A stretch of DNA of 64,000 bases from Blasia pusilla (GCA_050084515.1 CM114273.1:30132001-30196000), one strand, 5' to 3'. Positions 32,111-44,851 are shown, numbered from the stretch's first letter. The notes: generated from the letters alone by a model not told the origin. A program made the numbers and translations.

Positions 32111-32668
32111 TAATATTATCATGTTCCTATGTGACCCCTAATTATTGTGACCAAGGTTGCATGTGAAGAAAGTCCGTGTTTGCAGACATGTTCATGTCCA
32201 TGGACTTACCTCCGTCCTATGGAAAGACTTGTCCATGTGGGTCCCATCTTCCGCTTCTTTCTCATTCCCCCACTCGCCTTTATGTTCCATACTCTCCCGA
32301 TTCTTCCTCCCTCCACCTCCACTCCCAACCCTTATTTCCCCACTCGCCCTTGCCCTGCAAGAGACTAATGCTTGAAATAAAAAGAATCAAAATCACAACC
32401 AATAGGATTGACAATCTCATGCAAATCCTATTCACCCATCGTGAAAATAGTGTGAGCATCAATAATGCCATGGGTATATCTAAGTGATGGGCGATCTCTG
32501 TTTATGCATAAGCAAATTTAACAAGAATATATTCATGAACAAAAATATCATCCATTTATCCCAAAAATATTTTCTTGTCGTCCCAATGACACATGTCAAG
32601 TAGGGCAAGGTTGCACACGGAAAAAGTATATGTCCCTAGACTGATGTCATTCTCTAGGACGCAAATGT

Positions 32669-32998
32669 ATGTGCGGGCACAAGTACCCGCGGCCCGCATT
32701 CGAGCCCGCTATGCCTGTAGCGGGCACCGGGTCTGGCCGATCCTGCACCGGTTTGTGGCCCGCGGGAAGGCTCGCCCATGGCGGGCTCAAGCTCACCATA
32801 CGCGGGTTTGATCCCGCCCAATGGGGGCCCAACTCGCCATGTGCGGGCCCTGCACCAGCCTGAGCTTGCCTTGTGAGCCTAGCTGCGGGCTACAAAACCG
32901 GTGCGGGCTTGGCAGCTCGGGTGCCCACTACGTACGGGCTTCGTAGGCCTCGAGGACAGGCTCGGATGCAAGCCAAGGATACCCGAGCAGCATGTCCG
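32669..32998. repeat. GC-rich island of degenerate gcccgc/gcgggc repeats
   Basis: About 330 bp very rich in G and C sit inside strongly AT-rich DNA. The sequence is built from degenerate copies of gcgggc, gggctc and their complements (cgcgggttt, ggcgggctcaagctc, tgcgggccctgc). Such short GC motifs recur in the subterminal parts of some plant hAT-type non-autonomous elements. I see no terminal repeats, so the identity is open. Open frames here follow the repeats and are not taken as genes. Confidence 0.5.
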
Positions 32999-33745
32999 TT
33001 GATATGGTCGGACTTGGCTGTTTCGAGAAAGGAAAACTTTTAAATTAAGAAAAATTTATTTATATTTTAATATAATATGTATGAATAAATAAATTAAAAA
33101 TAGAACTCCCTAGTTTATGCATTTTCTTCCCAAATAAATATTGTATAGGCAATAAATATTGTAAAATTAGACATTTGTTCGAAACCATTTGTACTCTTTA
33201 TTTCCTAGTCCGCGTTTCCGTCATGATATCTTCTTTGGATTTCTAAAATATACGCTATCCACTTCCTTTTCTTTCTATAAGTCTTTCCGACATGATTCGA
33301 CCTTTTTGGATTTCGAAGATATGCGATGTCCAATTTTTTAAAGTCTCTATACGAAAAATCATTTGTTCAAAAGGAACTCATTTCTCTAGAGTAAGTGGTT
33401 CATCATGAGCTTTCAATCATCGAGCTTTTCAAGCCATGAGTGAGCAACCGACTCAACTATCAAGTGCATTTCCAACTCAGACATATAGCAAACAATCTCA
33501 CTGTAAGAGCACGAACACAACTACTGCAAAACTTTAAACGATTGTCTTTAAGCACACTTCTTACACCACGTGTCACTCCCCAAGTACACATAGTATAGTG
33601 CCCCACTTTCACTCTTGTGTGCACTCCGAAAAAAGACTGCACTTCCCAAATTCAATGCAACTTTCACACTTCATGATGGAAAACGTAATGTGATAAATGT
33701 ATAAAATAGGAATTTTGTCAGGTGATGAAAAACATACTGCGATAA

Positions 33746-33935
33746 ATGCACGAAGTGGTTGTTTAGTGCACAAAGAGAGCAGCGTACACATTCTTCTCAT
33801 GTTGATCGATGCACAAAGCGGTTGTTTTGTGCACAAAGAGAGCCGTGTACACATTCTTCTCATGGTGATTGATGCACAAATAAATTGGGAACTTTGTGCA
33901 CAAATAGAGAAGTGTATATATTCGTCTCCTATTTT
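33746..33935. repeat. 63-bp minisatellite, three units
   Basis: Units start at 33746, 33809 and 33872, each with atgcac, then gtgcacaaa.agag, a gtgta or gtaca block, and ttc(t/g)tctc. Units 1 and 2 differ at about ten positions; unit 3 is more diverged. Just upstream, two related half-units (gatggaaaacgtaatgtgat at 33674 and gatgaaaaacatactgcgat at 33724) are spaced about 50 bp apart. Confidence 0.85.
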
Positions 33936-34366
33936 CGAAGAAACTCAGTTCAGGCCCGCCTAATGGAACTACCATTTCTTCAGAAGTCCCTTCACTTATA
34001 AGGCACGCGAGTAATTTTTTCTTTATAGGCCGGCAAGTTGTAACCCATACAACTCTCTTGGTGTCGAGCAAAATATTCGTTTAGATGAACGGCAGATTCC
34101 CATAAGGACCCCATGAATGCCCGGCCAGCTTTGAGTCCTATTTATCCGGGGATCCGATGTACAGTCCTTATGGGGCACCTACAAACATAGTAGGATCATC
34201 GCACATTCCCTTGGATCCTAAACAGTCAAACTTCCCATTGGTTCTTAAACAACTTAAGCTAAGTAGGGGGTTTCTTAAGCAGCTTCCTCCCCGTTTATTC
34301 CAAGATTCGATCTCCTCCGCAGTTGTGGCCAGCTTCCGACTCCGCAGTTGTGGACAGCCGACTGCA

Positions 34367-34585
34367 GCCATTCGCGTCGGATTCGGGGTCGCCTTGATGG
34401 GATTGGCGCGCGACTTGGTTTTCTCTGTCGCAGAGCGCGGCCATTCGCGTCGGATTCGCGGTCGCCTTGATGGGATCGGCGCGCGACTTGGTTTTCTCTG
34501 GGGCAGAGCGCGGCCATTGGCGTCGGATACGCGGTCGCCTTGATGGGATTGGCGCGCGACTTGGTTTTCTCTGTGGCAGAGTCGC
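34367..34585. repeat. 73-bp minisatellite, three units
   Basis: Units start at 34367, 34440 and 34513 and contain gccatt(c/g)gcgtcggat, cggtcgccttgatgggat, ggcgcgcgacttggttttct and ctctg.ggcagag. Identity is above 90 percent by eye. Because 73 is not a multiple of three, each unit shifts frame. This gives long Arg-rich open frames on the minus strand (34168-34814) that are artefacts of the repeat. Confidence 0.9.
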
Positions 34586-35570
34586 GCTGCCTCGCGCAGC
34601 AGCCGGTTCTGCGACGCGCTTTGCAGTTCCAGCCAAAGGCATGATTTCGGCACGATTTCCTCCGTGCTAGAGCTGATTTGCTGCTACTGGGATGCGACTC
34701 TAACTCGAGGCGATTGGTGTGTTCAGAGTTGGCAGGTCGTGGGGAAACTCTGGACACCAACAGGCATACAGACAGGCAGATGTGAGTGAGACGTATGCAC
34801 TGCAGCATACACAAGGTGAAAGATATCTACACTCTACAGCAATAAAATCGCAAATCCCACGCAAACAGAAGAACTCGTCGATGAGGGCAAGCTCCGGCTG
34901 AAACGGAGAAACGACCACCGCGATGAAATTACAATCCCCACACGATTGACAGGTGATAACCGACCAAGCAGGCTTTTCTTCCTCACGGCTGTGACAGTTC
35001 CATGGAATTGAAGCTAGGGAGGGAGCCCGTGCGAACGGCAGGGGACGACTGCATAAGCGCATTGTCCAATGTCCAGGCGAATGCTCCACGGAATTCAAAT
35101 TGCAAACCCCACGCGATTTACAGACGGAATGGACGGGAAATTCAGAGAGAGAAAAGGATGAATGATCCACCGCACGCGAATCACAGTTGTTGACCGAATG
35201 CGCCGAGTTCACAGGCGACACTGAGAAAAAATTACATCATGAGAACGTTTTCCAAGACTACCTTGCGCCTGAGGACTATAGTCTCGAACGCCCAGGCAGG
35301 CCGATGAGCCCGACGACCCAGCCAGTTCCTTCCTGCCTCGCCTGGCTACCGGCCGTTGACATGACTGCAGCTTTCTGAGGCAAAATGTTTTACATATGGA
35401 TACACATACAGCAAAGATTCTTCTGCTCTTCTATACAAGCAAAAACACGGATATTTACTCGTCACACAAACGGTGATGATGTAAACACACCTCCATTACA
35501 GTACTCGAAATAAAACTACAAGCTTTCTGTCTTTTTTACACCTCTCTGAGCTGAACAGAGTCAGCCGCCG
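34586..35570. other. Region downstream of the U-box gene, including its probable 3' UTR
   Basis: No gene is recognised. Between 34840 and 35190 a loose motif recurs (caaatcccacgcaaacag, cccacgcgatttacag, cacgcgaatcacag), perhaps an old tandem array. The stretch 35380-35570 is AT-rich and probably holds the 3' UTR and poly(A) site of the minus-strand gene; a definite signal could not be fixed. Confidence 0.4.
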
Positions 35571-38500
35571 TCAGCAACGAAGGGAACACATCCGCGGTCT
35601 GCACGAGAATTTAATAAACTGGGCGGAGCGGGACTTGGTCAGTCTTCGGGCGTGATCAGGGAACGTTTCGCTGGGACTGTTTACACTTTCTCCTTCGGAA
35701 GAGTCCTCAGAGTGGACGCTGAAATGCACAGAGCCATATGACACTTCCTTTTGCCTTTGTTCCCGAAAATGCTGTAACAATTTCTGAGCCTTGTCTCGTG
35801 CCCGAGGAGTTCCACTGACAGAAATCGCCACAAGCGCTGGAATAACCCCCTCCTTCAACACTGTTTCGTTCAATAGCGAACTATTCGTACAAAGCAACAA
35901 CAACGTCGCTACCACATGCTCTTTCTCTCTAACAGATCCAGTTTCCAGGATTTCAGTAAGGGTTGTAATTGCACCCTCCGTTTGAGCAATACCGGATCTC
36001 CCCTCCTCCGTGTAAGACAGATTATACAACAAAGCACTGCATTTCTCTACAAGATCTACTTTACGAAGACTCAGTAAGTGCACGAGAATGGGAATGGCAC
36101 CGGCACGAATCACCCGGTGCCTGTTACCCATGAATATGGTAAGATTGTACAGAGTGGTCAAAGCATCCTTTCTACCCTGATTTGACCCTGATATCAGAAG
36201 CTGTACAAGGAGGGGTATGGCTCCAAAGATCCGATGCATGCTTTGTTGTCATTGAGACAGGACAGGGTCAGTAGCGCAGCTGCGGCTGCTTCCTTCGCTG
36301 TCTGCGACTCTCCCACTCTCAGCACTTTTACCAGAAGAGGAACTGCTCCGGCATTCACGACTAGGGCCTTATTGCTGCGGACACACACGGCGAATACGAG
36401 CTCATCAGTCAACCAGCTTCACCCACGCTTCTAAGAATCGCCGTCCTCACTCTCTGCTTTTGCAAAAACATTCTAGAGTCTTCAATGCGGCCTACGACAA
36501 ATTGGGGATCGACCTGCGCAAACCTATGTCCTGCATGTGCAAAATTGACACATCCTGTCGACAAAAGGTAGAATTAAAAGGGCTGTATATTAAACGCAAT
36601 ATCCAGCTTTAATCACCAGTGGCGACCACGATTAGCACGGGGCGGCGGATTCCGAAACATTTTAAACCCTAATGACCTCTTTCCCCGACGTTTATTGACT
36701 TATTCCCCAACAACTCCATCTTCTGGACCCAGGACCTAAATTAGGACATTCTAAGTGCCTAAATTGGGAAATTCACGATGCCTGGGGTCCTGGACCAACT
36801 AATGTCAGAAACGACTCCACTTCAATCCAGGAGGCGGAAACAGCACCGCAGTCATATTTATGACTTCCGACGAAGAAATCTGTGTCGTGACTCACCTGTC
36901 GTTGCTGACGGCTATATTCAGAAGGGCGAAGCCACAGATTTCCTGGGCCCGCACGTCATCGAGATCGATTGCCGAGTAGAGAGTATGCACCAAAGCGGGA
37001 ATAGCACCTCCCTCGCCAATTCGTTGTCGGGCCTCTGCGCTGTTCTTCGTGTATAGCCTAATCTGCTCCACCGCCTGACACTGCACCTCCCATGATCTGG
37101 ACTTGAGATTTTCCACTAGCTGCACTATCCCATCCGTGTCTAGTTCATGTGGAACTTCCGTTATTTCCACTTCTTTCTCGTCTGGCCTGCCGTTCATAGA
37201 ACTGCACAAGGAGCTACTCATGGAACCATTGTAGCTCGTGCGCCTGTCGAAGTACTCCATTGTTGACAACGTCAAGGACGCACAATGTTGCTCCCGACTA
37301 GAGGCTTCGCTTAATTTGCCACTAAATAAATCACAACAACTGCGTTCCCGTTTCATTTTAGCGTCTGGGGAGTCTCCAGGCTTCGTCAATTCGGAACCAG
37401 AGCACCCATCCCACCTGCACGACACGGTGGGGGACGATGGAGGAGAAGGCGGACCTGGCACCGGAACTCCATGGGCTTCACACCAGCCGGCTATCAATCC
37501 CTTAACGCAGTAGTTTGCGGTGAGGTTCAGATGCTCAAGTCTCTGCTGCGTCTTGGGGCACGTCACATGCCCTTCTCGAAACCACTTCTCGATACACACG
37601 CGTTCATAAGTCTGGCCCGATGCAACTATGACCGGATCGGACATGAGCTGAAGAGAAATAGGACACCTAAACTCCTCGGGGGCCAAGGGCAACTTTGCCG
37701 AACTCGTTATCAGTGGAAGATCAGCGTCCGTGTCGACGTCGGAACAGCAACACTCGGAGCAATTGTGAGACTTGTCGCTATCGGCGTCTCCAGATCCTAA
37801 GCTTCCCGACCATGACAGTCTACTGAACGAGTAGTGCGAAAAAAGGGCCGGCTTTTCTCCGCGACCTCGTTGTAGGGCATTGTTGTATTTCTTGATCAGA
37901 TAAAAAATGTGGACTATCGACGCCTCTTTCTTCTCATCCTCCTTTTTCTTCGACTTTTCTAACTGCCTCTTCAGGGCTTTCCTTTCGAGATTGATGGCTT
38001 CTGCTGATGTCAAGCCCAATCGTGTTCCGATTTGAATGAACGTCTCCTGCTCTGCCTGGGGGTTCTCAAACTGACCACCCTTCTGTTTCTGTAGAAGCAG
38101 TGAGATAAGCTCGGCGCCCATCTGCTTTTCTTCGGGATCTAATACAAACTCTGATTTTCGGATTTCAGTTTCTAATCCAGCCATCTGCACAACGCAACCA
38201 GATTCGCTTCTCATGAACTTAATTGGAGACGGATTTCTGAGGGGGAAATTTCTGCAGCGAAGCGGAAAATGAGTTTCGCACAGTACCATCAGCAATGTTC
38301 TCAAACAATCCAGTGACTAGAATCTGTTGAAAAGGATCGAGACCACCACGATCTAGAAGTTGGCATCGGTTTGACGGAACAAGGAAATAGCCACACGATC
38401 AACGCCATGGACCACGAAACAACGCACTTGCTGGATCACGGCCCCAAAAAGTACCTGGAGTGCAAGGTGTTGAGGCACGAGAATCGAAAGCCGTCGCACA

Positions 38501-39890
38501 CTTTCCTCCAGCTCCTCCCGCAGAGTCTCGAATTTGTAGAGGATTGAGGATCCTTTAATCGCCTGTCCCATAACACAAACCTTCGGTGAGGAACTTCCAC
38601 ACGAGGAAAAGAGAAATTTCTCAAGCGACTCGCCCATGGACTTTCTCTTGATCAAAACATCCCAATACTGAACCTCAAACGCAGGAAGGGTCGCATATGC
38701 TAAACAACGAAATCGAGGAAAGTCAACACTGTGAGACAGATTGACCCGCTGCAGGTAGTGGGGATACACGGATAGTACCCCTCCCCTGAACAAATCTTCA
38801 AGGCAGCCCCAGTGATCATGGCGTACGAAGGATCCCGTACTGTGCTCATGTTCATACACACAGCCACAAGAAATTGGCGTTCATCTACCCGAACCGATAG
38901 AAATAGCTCCCGGATCGCATCAGCTGATTTGAATCCCTATCATCGGTCTTTATCCTTAGAGAGAATGAAGGAGATGAACGGGGTATCTAGAGGGTATGCG
39001 AGGAGAGGGAAGGAGGTACCAGGTATAGTTTGCTGGAGTGAGCACAGTATTGGAGTAAAGCTCGAGATTTCTCTAGAGCCAGTTGCAGAGAACAAAATGC
39101 TTGGACGCCAGACTTCTGCCATCGATGTCTTTCAGCATTCAGCGCCGGAAGAGGATTCGCTAAATTGCTCACCATTTGAGCCAGTTTGGTGCACATCACT
39201 CTATGAAGCTGCAGGTAGAGAAAACCACAAAAACATGTCAAGTATCATGTCTATCCTGGAGACTCGAGGGCGTTCGTCATCCCAACGCAAGCACAACGAA
39301 CCAGGAACTGTACTGAACCAAGCTCTGGCTGGATGTCCGCACGCTATCGCCATGGGAAAGTGAGCCTAATCCGGTCCTTCTTTAAGGTCTCTTTTAAATG
39401 TTCTTCGTGGAACCTACGAATTAGGCGTCGACTTGCACAGACCGCTAAGTTATCAACACCACCTCTCGTGGTTTAATACTCCGCACCGCGTGGCGAAAAT
39501 GGTCACAAGTCTCAGTTCATCAATCCGAGAATGTCCTTTTCTCGAGTTCGGCAATCATCCAAACGTCGTTCATCATGATCATAAGAAAAGGAGTGTCCCA
39601 AATTGAGAGACTGGGGCGAGATTCGGAGCAGATTTCAGACACTCAGAAAACCAACGAACATTCTGCACCTTCGATGCCATGTATCCGCGCATGTCGGTGG
39701 CAGTTGTCCTCGACATGTGCTTAAGAATGTCGGCCGCGCAGACTTTCACATACTAGTTCATATTTCGCCGAATGGGACACAACTGAGCAAAGAATTATGC
39801 AAAGAGGAGTGATGATCGATAAGTGACAACGACGGGTACCTTGGCATGACGAGCTGCCGCCAGGCTCTGTTCCACGGCAATTTCCATCAT
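35571..39890 (-). CDS. U-box/ARM-repeat E3 ubiquitin ligase (PUB45/PUB6/PUB7-like); one apparent frameshift
   Basis: Five exons join in frame with GT-AG introns: 39890-39840, 39208-39020, 38562-38455, 38184-36896 and 36374-35571, for about 813 residues against 768 for Arabidopsis PUB45. The N-terminal domain (AARHAK joined to LHRVMCTKLAQMV, and SSKLYL joined to AIKGSSILYKFE) aligns with the PUB45 group across each junction. The U-box (about residues 284-357) has EEFRCPISLQLMSDPVIVAS, GQTYERVCIEKWF and CPKTQQRL. ARM repeats follow from about residue 466 (AIPALVHTL, AVPLLVKVL, AIPLLVQLL, AIPILVHLL, VIPALVAI). The U-box recruits E2 enzymes; ARM repeats bind substrates. In the last exon one base is missing next to the T run complementary to 36225-36227, so the frame changes between KACIG and AIPLLVQLL. 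ATG 39890 is followed by a second ATG. Confidence 0.9.
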
Positions 39891-39917
39891 TGTCGTGAAG
39901 CCTCCGCATAAACTCCG

Positions 39918-39945
39918 TACCACTGAAACCCAAAAAAAAAGAGGA
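39918..39945 (-). promoter_or_regulatory. Probable 5' UTR intron acceptor of the U-box gene
   Basis: On the minus strand a T9 tract and gggtttcag precede tggtacggag, 32 bases before the first ATG. This is a strong plant 3' splice site. It implies an upstream non-coding exon; a possible donor is taggtgcgtg at about 40761-40770. Confidence 0.6.
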
Positions 39946-42480
39946 TTTATTTCTTCCCTCACTTTGCAAGAATCCTCAAAATGACGTCCTAGTACAATTA
40001 TTTCTGGCGAACGGAATAATTCGCATCTGAGTGGCGTTCGCCTTATGGATTGCAAGAAGACTAACAGTTGAACTCCACCAGCTCGAGCCCTGCACCTGCA
40101 GCCTATTTCAGCTGCGTTTGACAGGAATTGACATCTTAGCGTTCCTGCTCTTCACTGCGCGTATTGCTTGTGAAATTCTCCATCGACACACAATGTTTGG
40201 GAATGCTAATTTAATTAGAGAAGACGTCAAGCAAGAGGGTGGTGCAGACGTACCACTGCATCCGCTCGCGACACCTATGTCGGACAAATGAGTGGAGATT
40301 CTCACATAAAGCAGAGCCGACCAAGCTACCCTCTATTGCAATCTTTAGGCTGCATCTACTGCTGCATTCAAGAAATGTCTAGCATGTCTAGGTTGATATC
40401 GTCTTGTGATTCACATCGCGCGAATCCCCTGTCGACCGCCTTTAACTTGAAGGCGTGTATGTGATCGAAAGATTTTGGAGGGGAAATCTGATTTCGCTCT
40501 GGGGAATCTTCAAGCCTTCCGCTGCTTGGTTCCGAAAGCGCTTCAATAGCCATCCCATCATTCCCATGTACAACAGCAGCCAAATTTACGCTAACTCCTC
40601 AAGCCAGAGGTTTACACGGAAAAGAATCAAAGACATTTGTTGTCGTTTTCCTACCGACTCCACCCCTGTCCCCGTAGATTGCCCGTCCGAGAATAGGACG
40701 ATTTTCAGGCGACAGAGACGAGACGGATCTAGGCTGTCTAGCCAAAAGGATACAAGAAAACACGCACCTACAGAATCGCAATAGAAAATTAGTCACCAGC
40801 GAGTTCTCTTAGGATGTTTTTGTTTTGTTTTTTTTTTTTTTTCCTGTTTAAGACGCAATTACTGGCGCATAACTAAAACTGTCTATCTGTAAGCTATATT
40901 CCTCCATGATCACACAGTGAGAGAGAGAGAGAGAGAGACCTCATGTGCGAACAGGTAGCGAAGTCGTCTTTCGGAGAAGTTTCCGTTTGATAAACCCCGC
41001 TAACATCGAAGCGCACTCGATCTCTTTCCCAAACCAAACACAAGTTAGCTAACACCCCAGATGGACAGCCTCGCTCGGTTCGACGACGGCTCTCTTTAAG
41101 CTTCAGTTATTAGATGCTAAGCGAGAGCCTCGTTGAGCTTTCACCGCCAGTGGCGCACTTTCGCGAATCCTCCCCCATCTTGTACAATTCTTCAGTCTGC
41201 GGATCTACGCTCTCACTGACACCGACATTCCCCATAAACTTTTTCTATAATAAATTGAGAGATCCACTCATGTGAAATCCACACGGAACTGCAATCCAAA
41301 GAAGCTTTCCTCCTCCTCTGCATACTTTCCACACGCTCGCTCACTCAAACACCCACACCTCCTCCTCTGGCTAAAAGACTGTTCTCTCGTTTCGAATTCA
41401 GTCATCATCACACACACACACCAAGCGCGTAGGTGGCAGCGGGAGGGTCGCCCACACCTTCAACGCTGCTTCCGCCCCTACGCCTCTTATATTTCACTCT
41501 CCTCCCCCCCTAGAAACAAATTATCGTACCCCCTTTCCTCGCTACCTCCGTCCGCCCACTCCGTACTCTCCCCTCCCTCCCTGTGCTGCGTCCCTCTGGG
41601 AAATCAGATAAGCTGAGAATTCCACCCCAACCGAAGCAGGAACTTGTGCCTCACACCGCAAAGCAATCGCAATCACCAGCGACGCTTCTCCCAAATCCCT
41701 CCACCTCCCTGTCTGACTGTCTGTCTGTCTCCAGCAGACCTCCTCTCCCCCCCCTCTCCTATCTTCCCTCGGGATTCACTCCACCGGTAGATTTCCTCCC
41801 CTACCGTGCACAGACAGTGAACTGAACTTCCCCGCTGCCCTCCAGTAGCCATAGGGACGATTCAAACAATCCATAGACTGTGAAGATCGCACCGCCTAAC
41901 TAATAAAAACTCAGAGGGACGATTCAAACAGTCCACAGTCTGTCTGTGATAATCGCACCGACTCGTGGCTGACTGACCGACTGACTACTGACAACTCGAC
42001 CCCACCCCCTTTCTCTCTATCTCGGTCTCCCTAATTGTTTGTCCCTCCTAGCGAGGCTAGGGCTGATACGCACCGTACGAGTGCGGAGAAGGAGGAAGCC
42101 AATGACGCGAGAAATGGCACTGCAGCTACCACGCTTCGATCCGGGAATAGTTCGTTCTTTTTCTTTTTCTTTTTCTTCTGACCGGGAACAGTGCCAATTT
42201 CGCGGGGAGCTACATATATAGCTTTAGGACAAGGCTCGGAACCCATGCGGAGTCCAGGCCAACTGGTTCTTTCGCTTTCTTTCTTTCTTTCTGGTTCTGG
42301 GGAATCTGGGCTCGCTGCCCCACAACCCCTCGCTCCGTGATTCCACGCTGCCCATCTCCCCGTCCTACTCACAACTAACACCCCCTCCGTTAGCAGTCGC
42401 CAGCTAGCCGGCCTGCGTGCCTCACACTCTGCGAGTCGCCCTCGAAGCTCTGCGTTCATTTCATTTCACCTCGCGCCGCG
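39946..42480. other. Upstream region of the U-box gene (5' UTR intron and promoter)
   Basis: No coding exon is recognised. Features are a GA run (about 40919-40939), a T-rich tract (40820-40842) and a long C/T-rich stretch on the plus strand (41310-42010), which is GA-rich on the sense strand of the gene. CTTT and TTTC simple repeats occur at 42153-42180 and 42269-42291. Purine/pyrimidine asymmetry and GA runs are common near plant transcription starts. Two similar 25-base stretches (agggacgattcaaaca.tcca.ag) at about 41852 and 41914 form a local direct repeat. Confidence 0.45.
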
Positions 42481-43063
42481 CTGCGCTGCGTTCCCGAGTC
42501 ACTTTTCCTCCATGGGGCGCCGGATACCCGCCGCCACAGCCTACCCCGGGGACACGAGGGAAGGTGGATGTTCATGTCCAACGGTCCGACCTCGCGACCG
42601 CCCATGCGGATTCAGTTATCGCCGGCATGTCCTAGAAAAGGAGCATAAATCGTGGCCTCCCGGAACCGTGGATCCATATCGTCGACCTGGAACCGGAGCA
42701 CGTCACGCATGTTTTACCGGGCTCGCTCTTCCCGGCGCTGTACTCATTCGACTGTCAGACTGCCGCTCATGCCCACCCCTGTGCGTTGTCGCTACGTGGC
42801 CCTCCAATCTGGACAATCGACGGCATGTGTGGGTCCGTCCATGCACGCACCTGCTCTCCCAGCCCTTTCTACCTCCTTCCCGTTAACCTCCGTCGCCTTC
42901 CCCCCATCCTCCAAAATCAAATCGAACGGAAAAGATAAAGCTGGAGCGCTTCAAGACAACGATCCAGTAATGGAGCTAACGCTTTAACGGACCGTCAATC
43001 GGTGCTTTCTAGTGCCGATAATTACAACGCGCCATAGTGCGGCTCCGCAGTCTTGAAAAAAGC

Positions 43064-43097
<34 letters not shown>

Positions 43098-44534
43098 AAG
43101 ACGGAACGAATAGAGGGGGGAAATGCAGATAGAAAATGTCAAATGCATGTACAACGGCCACAAAAATCTAGCTCCAAAAGTGGATGGACGGAAGCCCACG
43201 ACTCTACTACTACCCATTGACAAGTGTGCTTCAACTCCAGCCGCATGCTGTTTAATTAGACAACGTATACATACTTCGGACTTACGCCAACCGCCTCGGA
43301 TCATATATATATTTTGGATCAGCGAGCCCGAGCGGTGATATGATGACATAAAATCACGAGCACTCCCCTATGTGTAGACCGGATTCTCATTCTTGCTGAT
43401 TCTTCTCGCCCCCAAGCGTCAATATTTTATTCTTCCACATGTCCGAGTCCGTTTTGTAGAGAGATGCGTGCAAGGAAAACCTCGCCATTTTTTTTCCATT
43501 TGCTATTATTTGTACTTTTCGTAATGGACTTTATTAAAGGAAAAGAGAAGATGTCTTTTCAATTCGGTCGAAGTCCTTAGGAAAATGACATCTACGATTG
43601 GATAGGATTTGTATGTCTTTTTTTTTTGGGGGGGCGGGGAACGGATCGTCAACAATTGGATAGAGTTTGTACACCTTCTTCATTTTTATACACTTTTTTA
43701 TGTGCTAAGATCATTTGGTTTGGTATTTGGTACATGCAAATGGTCAAAATCTGATGTACTTGTGTGAATAAACCTACTAAAAGACTACTCCGTGCCTCCA
43801 AACTAAGTCACCCTGAGGATGAGTAATTTAAGAGGCAGTGCTAGCATGATGTGTTGGGTAGTTGTGTGAGGTTATAAGAGAACACAAAGGTGTTAACCAA
43901 GTGGGAAGGGTACCTATGCAAAGCACCCAACCTCATAGTTTTACTCTAGCCCTACTACTAATAAAAAGATACAATTCTTCTAAAAACATGTAAGATGATA
44001 ACTAGAGTCTTCTTTGAATCCTTGGCAACTTGTAAGTTTGTGAAAAAAAAAAAAAAAAATTCTCATCAATTCCATTCTTATTTAACGCTCATTTTCTAAA
44101 TGAAGATTATTGACAATTTTCCTACTTTCAAAGTGAAATAAAATGAACTTTGTAACTTGAATTTTTATAATCCTAAAATGAGATATTGATAGATTCCCTC
44201 AAATGTACATTCATTTCCAATGTAAAAAAAATTAATTAAGAAAATATAAGATTTATTCAATGCTTGAGTTTCAATTTCAAGATTTTTTAATATAACATGT
44301 TGCTAATCAGTATTTGCACTTAAAATGGAGATTGTTGCATAAGTGATGTGCCCATTCTTGTTCACTTCATTTGGCCTCCTCATATTGGTGAGTCAATTTC
44401 TCACATAGGAACAAACTTTGCAAGAACTTATTGGTTAATTAGAGAAATCTTCTCCATTTCAAACGTATGACTTCTTCACAAAAAGTCAACAAATACTCGT
44501 GTTCTATCCCAATATTTTCCACCCATGAGACATG
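42481..44534. other. Intergenic
   Basis: 42480-42990 is GC-rich with open frames of up to 124 codons but no recognisable protein; from 43400 the DNA is AT-rich. Simple repeats are (GA)n at 43066-43092, a G-rich run at 43628-43639 and A17 near 44043-44059. Nothing else is seen. Confidence 0.5.
43066..43092. repeat. GA dinucleotide microsatellite
   Basis: About 13 uninterrupted GA units, followed by aaagaaag. Confidence 0.9.
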
Positions 44535-44851
44535 TGTCGTGCGCATACACATCGCTACACAACATACATCGTTGTCATCAGACATACGCATAAACACGCA
44601 CGATCCCATGCTAACTCATGGCACCCAAACAACAAGACGAGAAGTACCAAAATATCTCCAACCGCCCCTGGCCTAGCTAGTCGTTAGGTCCCTCTAACTC
44701 CACATAGTCATCTATCCCTACCTACCATGACATACATCCCTCAAACGCTAAGAGCAAAAAGGCGGGGTTCTCATGTGGGCCCATCGTCAGTCACCTTCTT
44801 GTCATCCATGTCACAGATACAAGTCAAAATCTAGAACTATCTACTCTATGT

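Larger units (their letters stand above)
29099..32668. other. AT-rich intergenic DNA with transposon remnants
   Basis: There is no credible gene. At 29203 the 22-base Helitron start tctatattattattggagag recurs, but the rest of the family sequence does not follow. Near 30410-30500 and 32560-32630 (complement) short stretches resemble the Helitron interior (acatg(t/g)ggca then caacaa). The segment 29440-29580 is C-rich, with a purine-poor plus strand. Open frames stay below 110 codons. Confidence 0.5.

Noticed and set aside
33746-34585. CRISPR-like repeat array
   Set aside because: Direct tandem repeats without spacers, in plant nuclear DNA; they are minisatellites.
34168-34814. Arg-rich open frames of 115-179 codons on the minus strand
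   Set aside because: They follow the 73-bp minisatellite, which shifts frame with every unit; the protein repeats are a by-product.
41272-43349. Open frames of 110-142 codons on both strands
   Set aside because: They lie in C/T-rich simple sequence upstream of the U-box gene and show no domain or exon structure.
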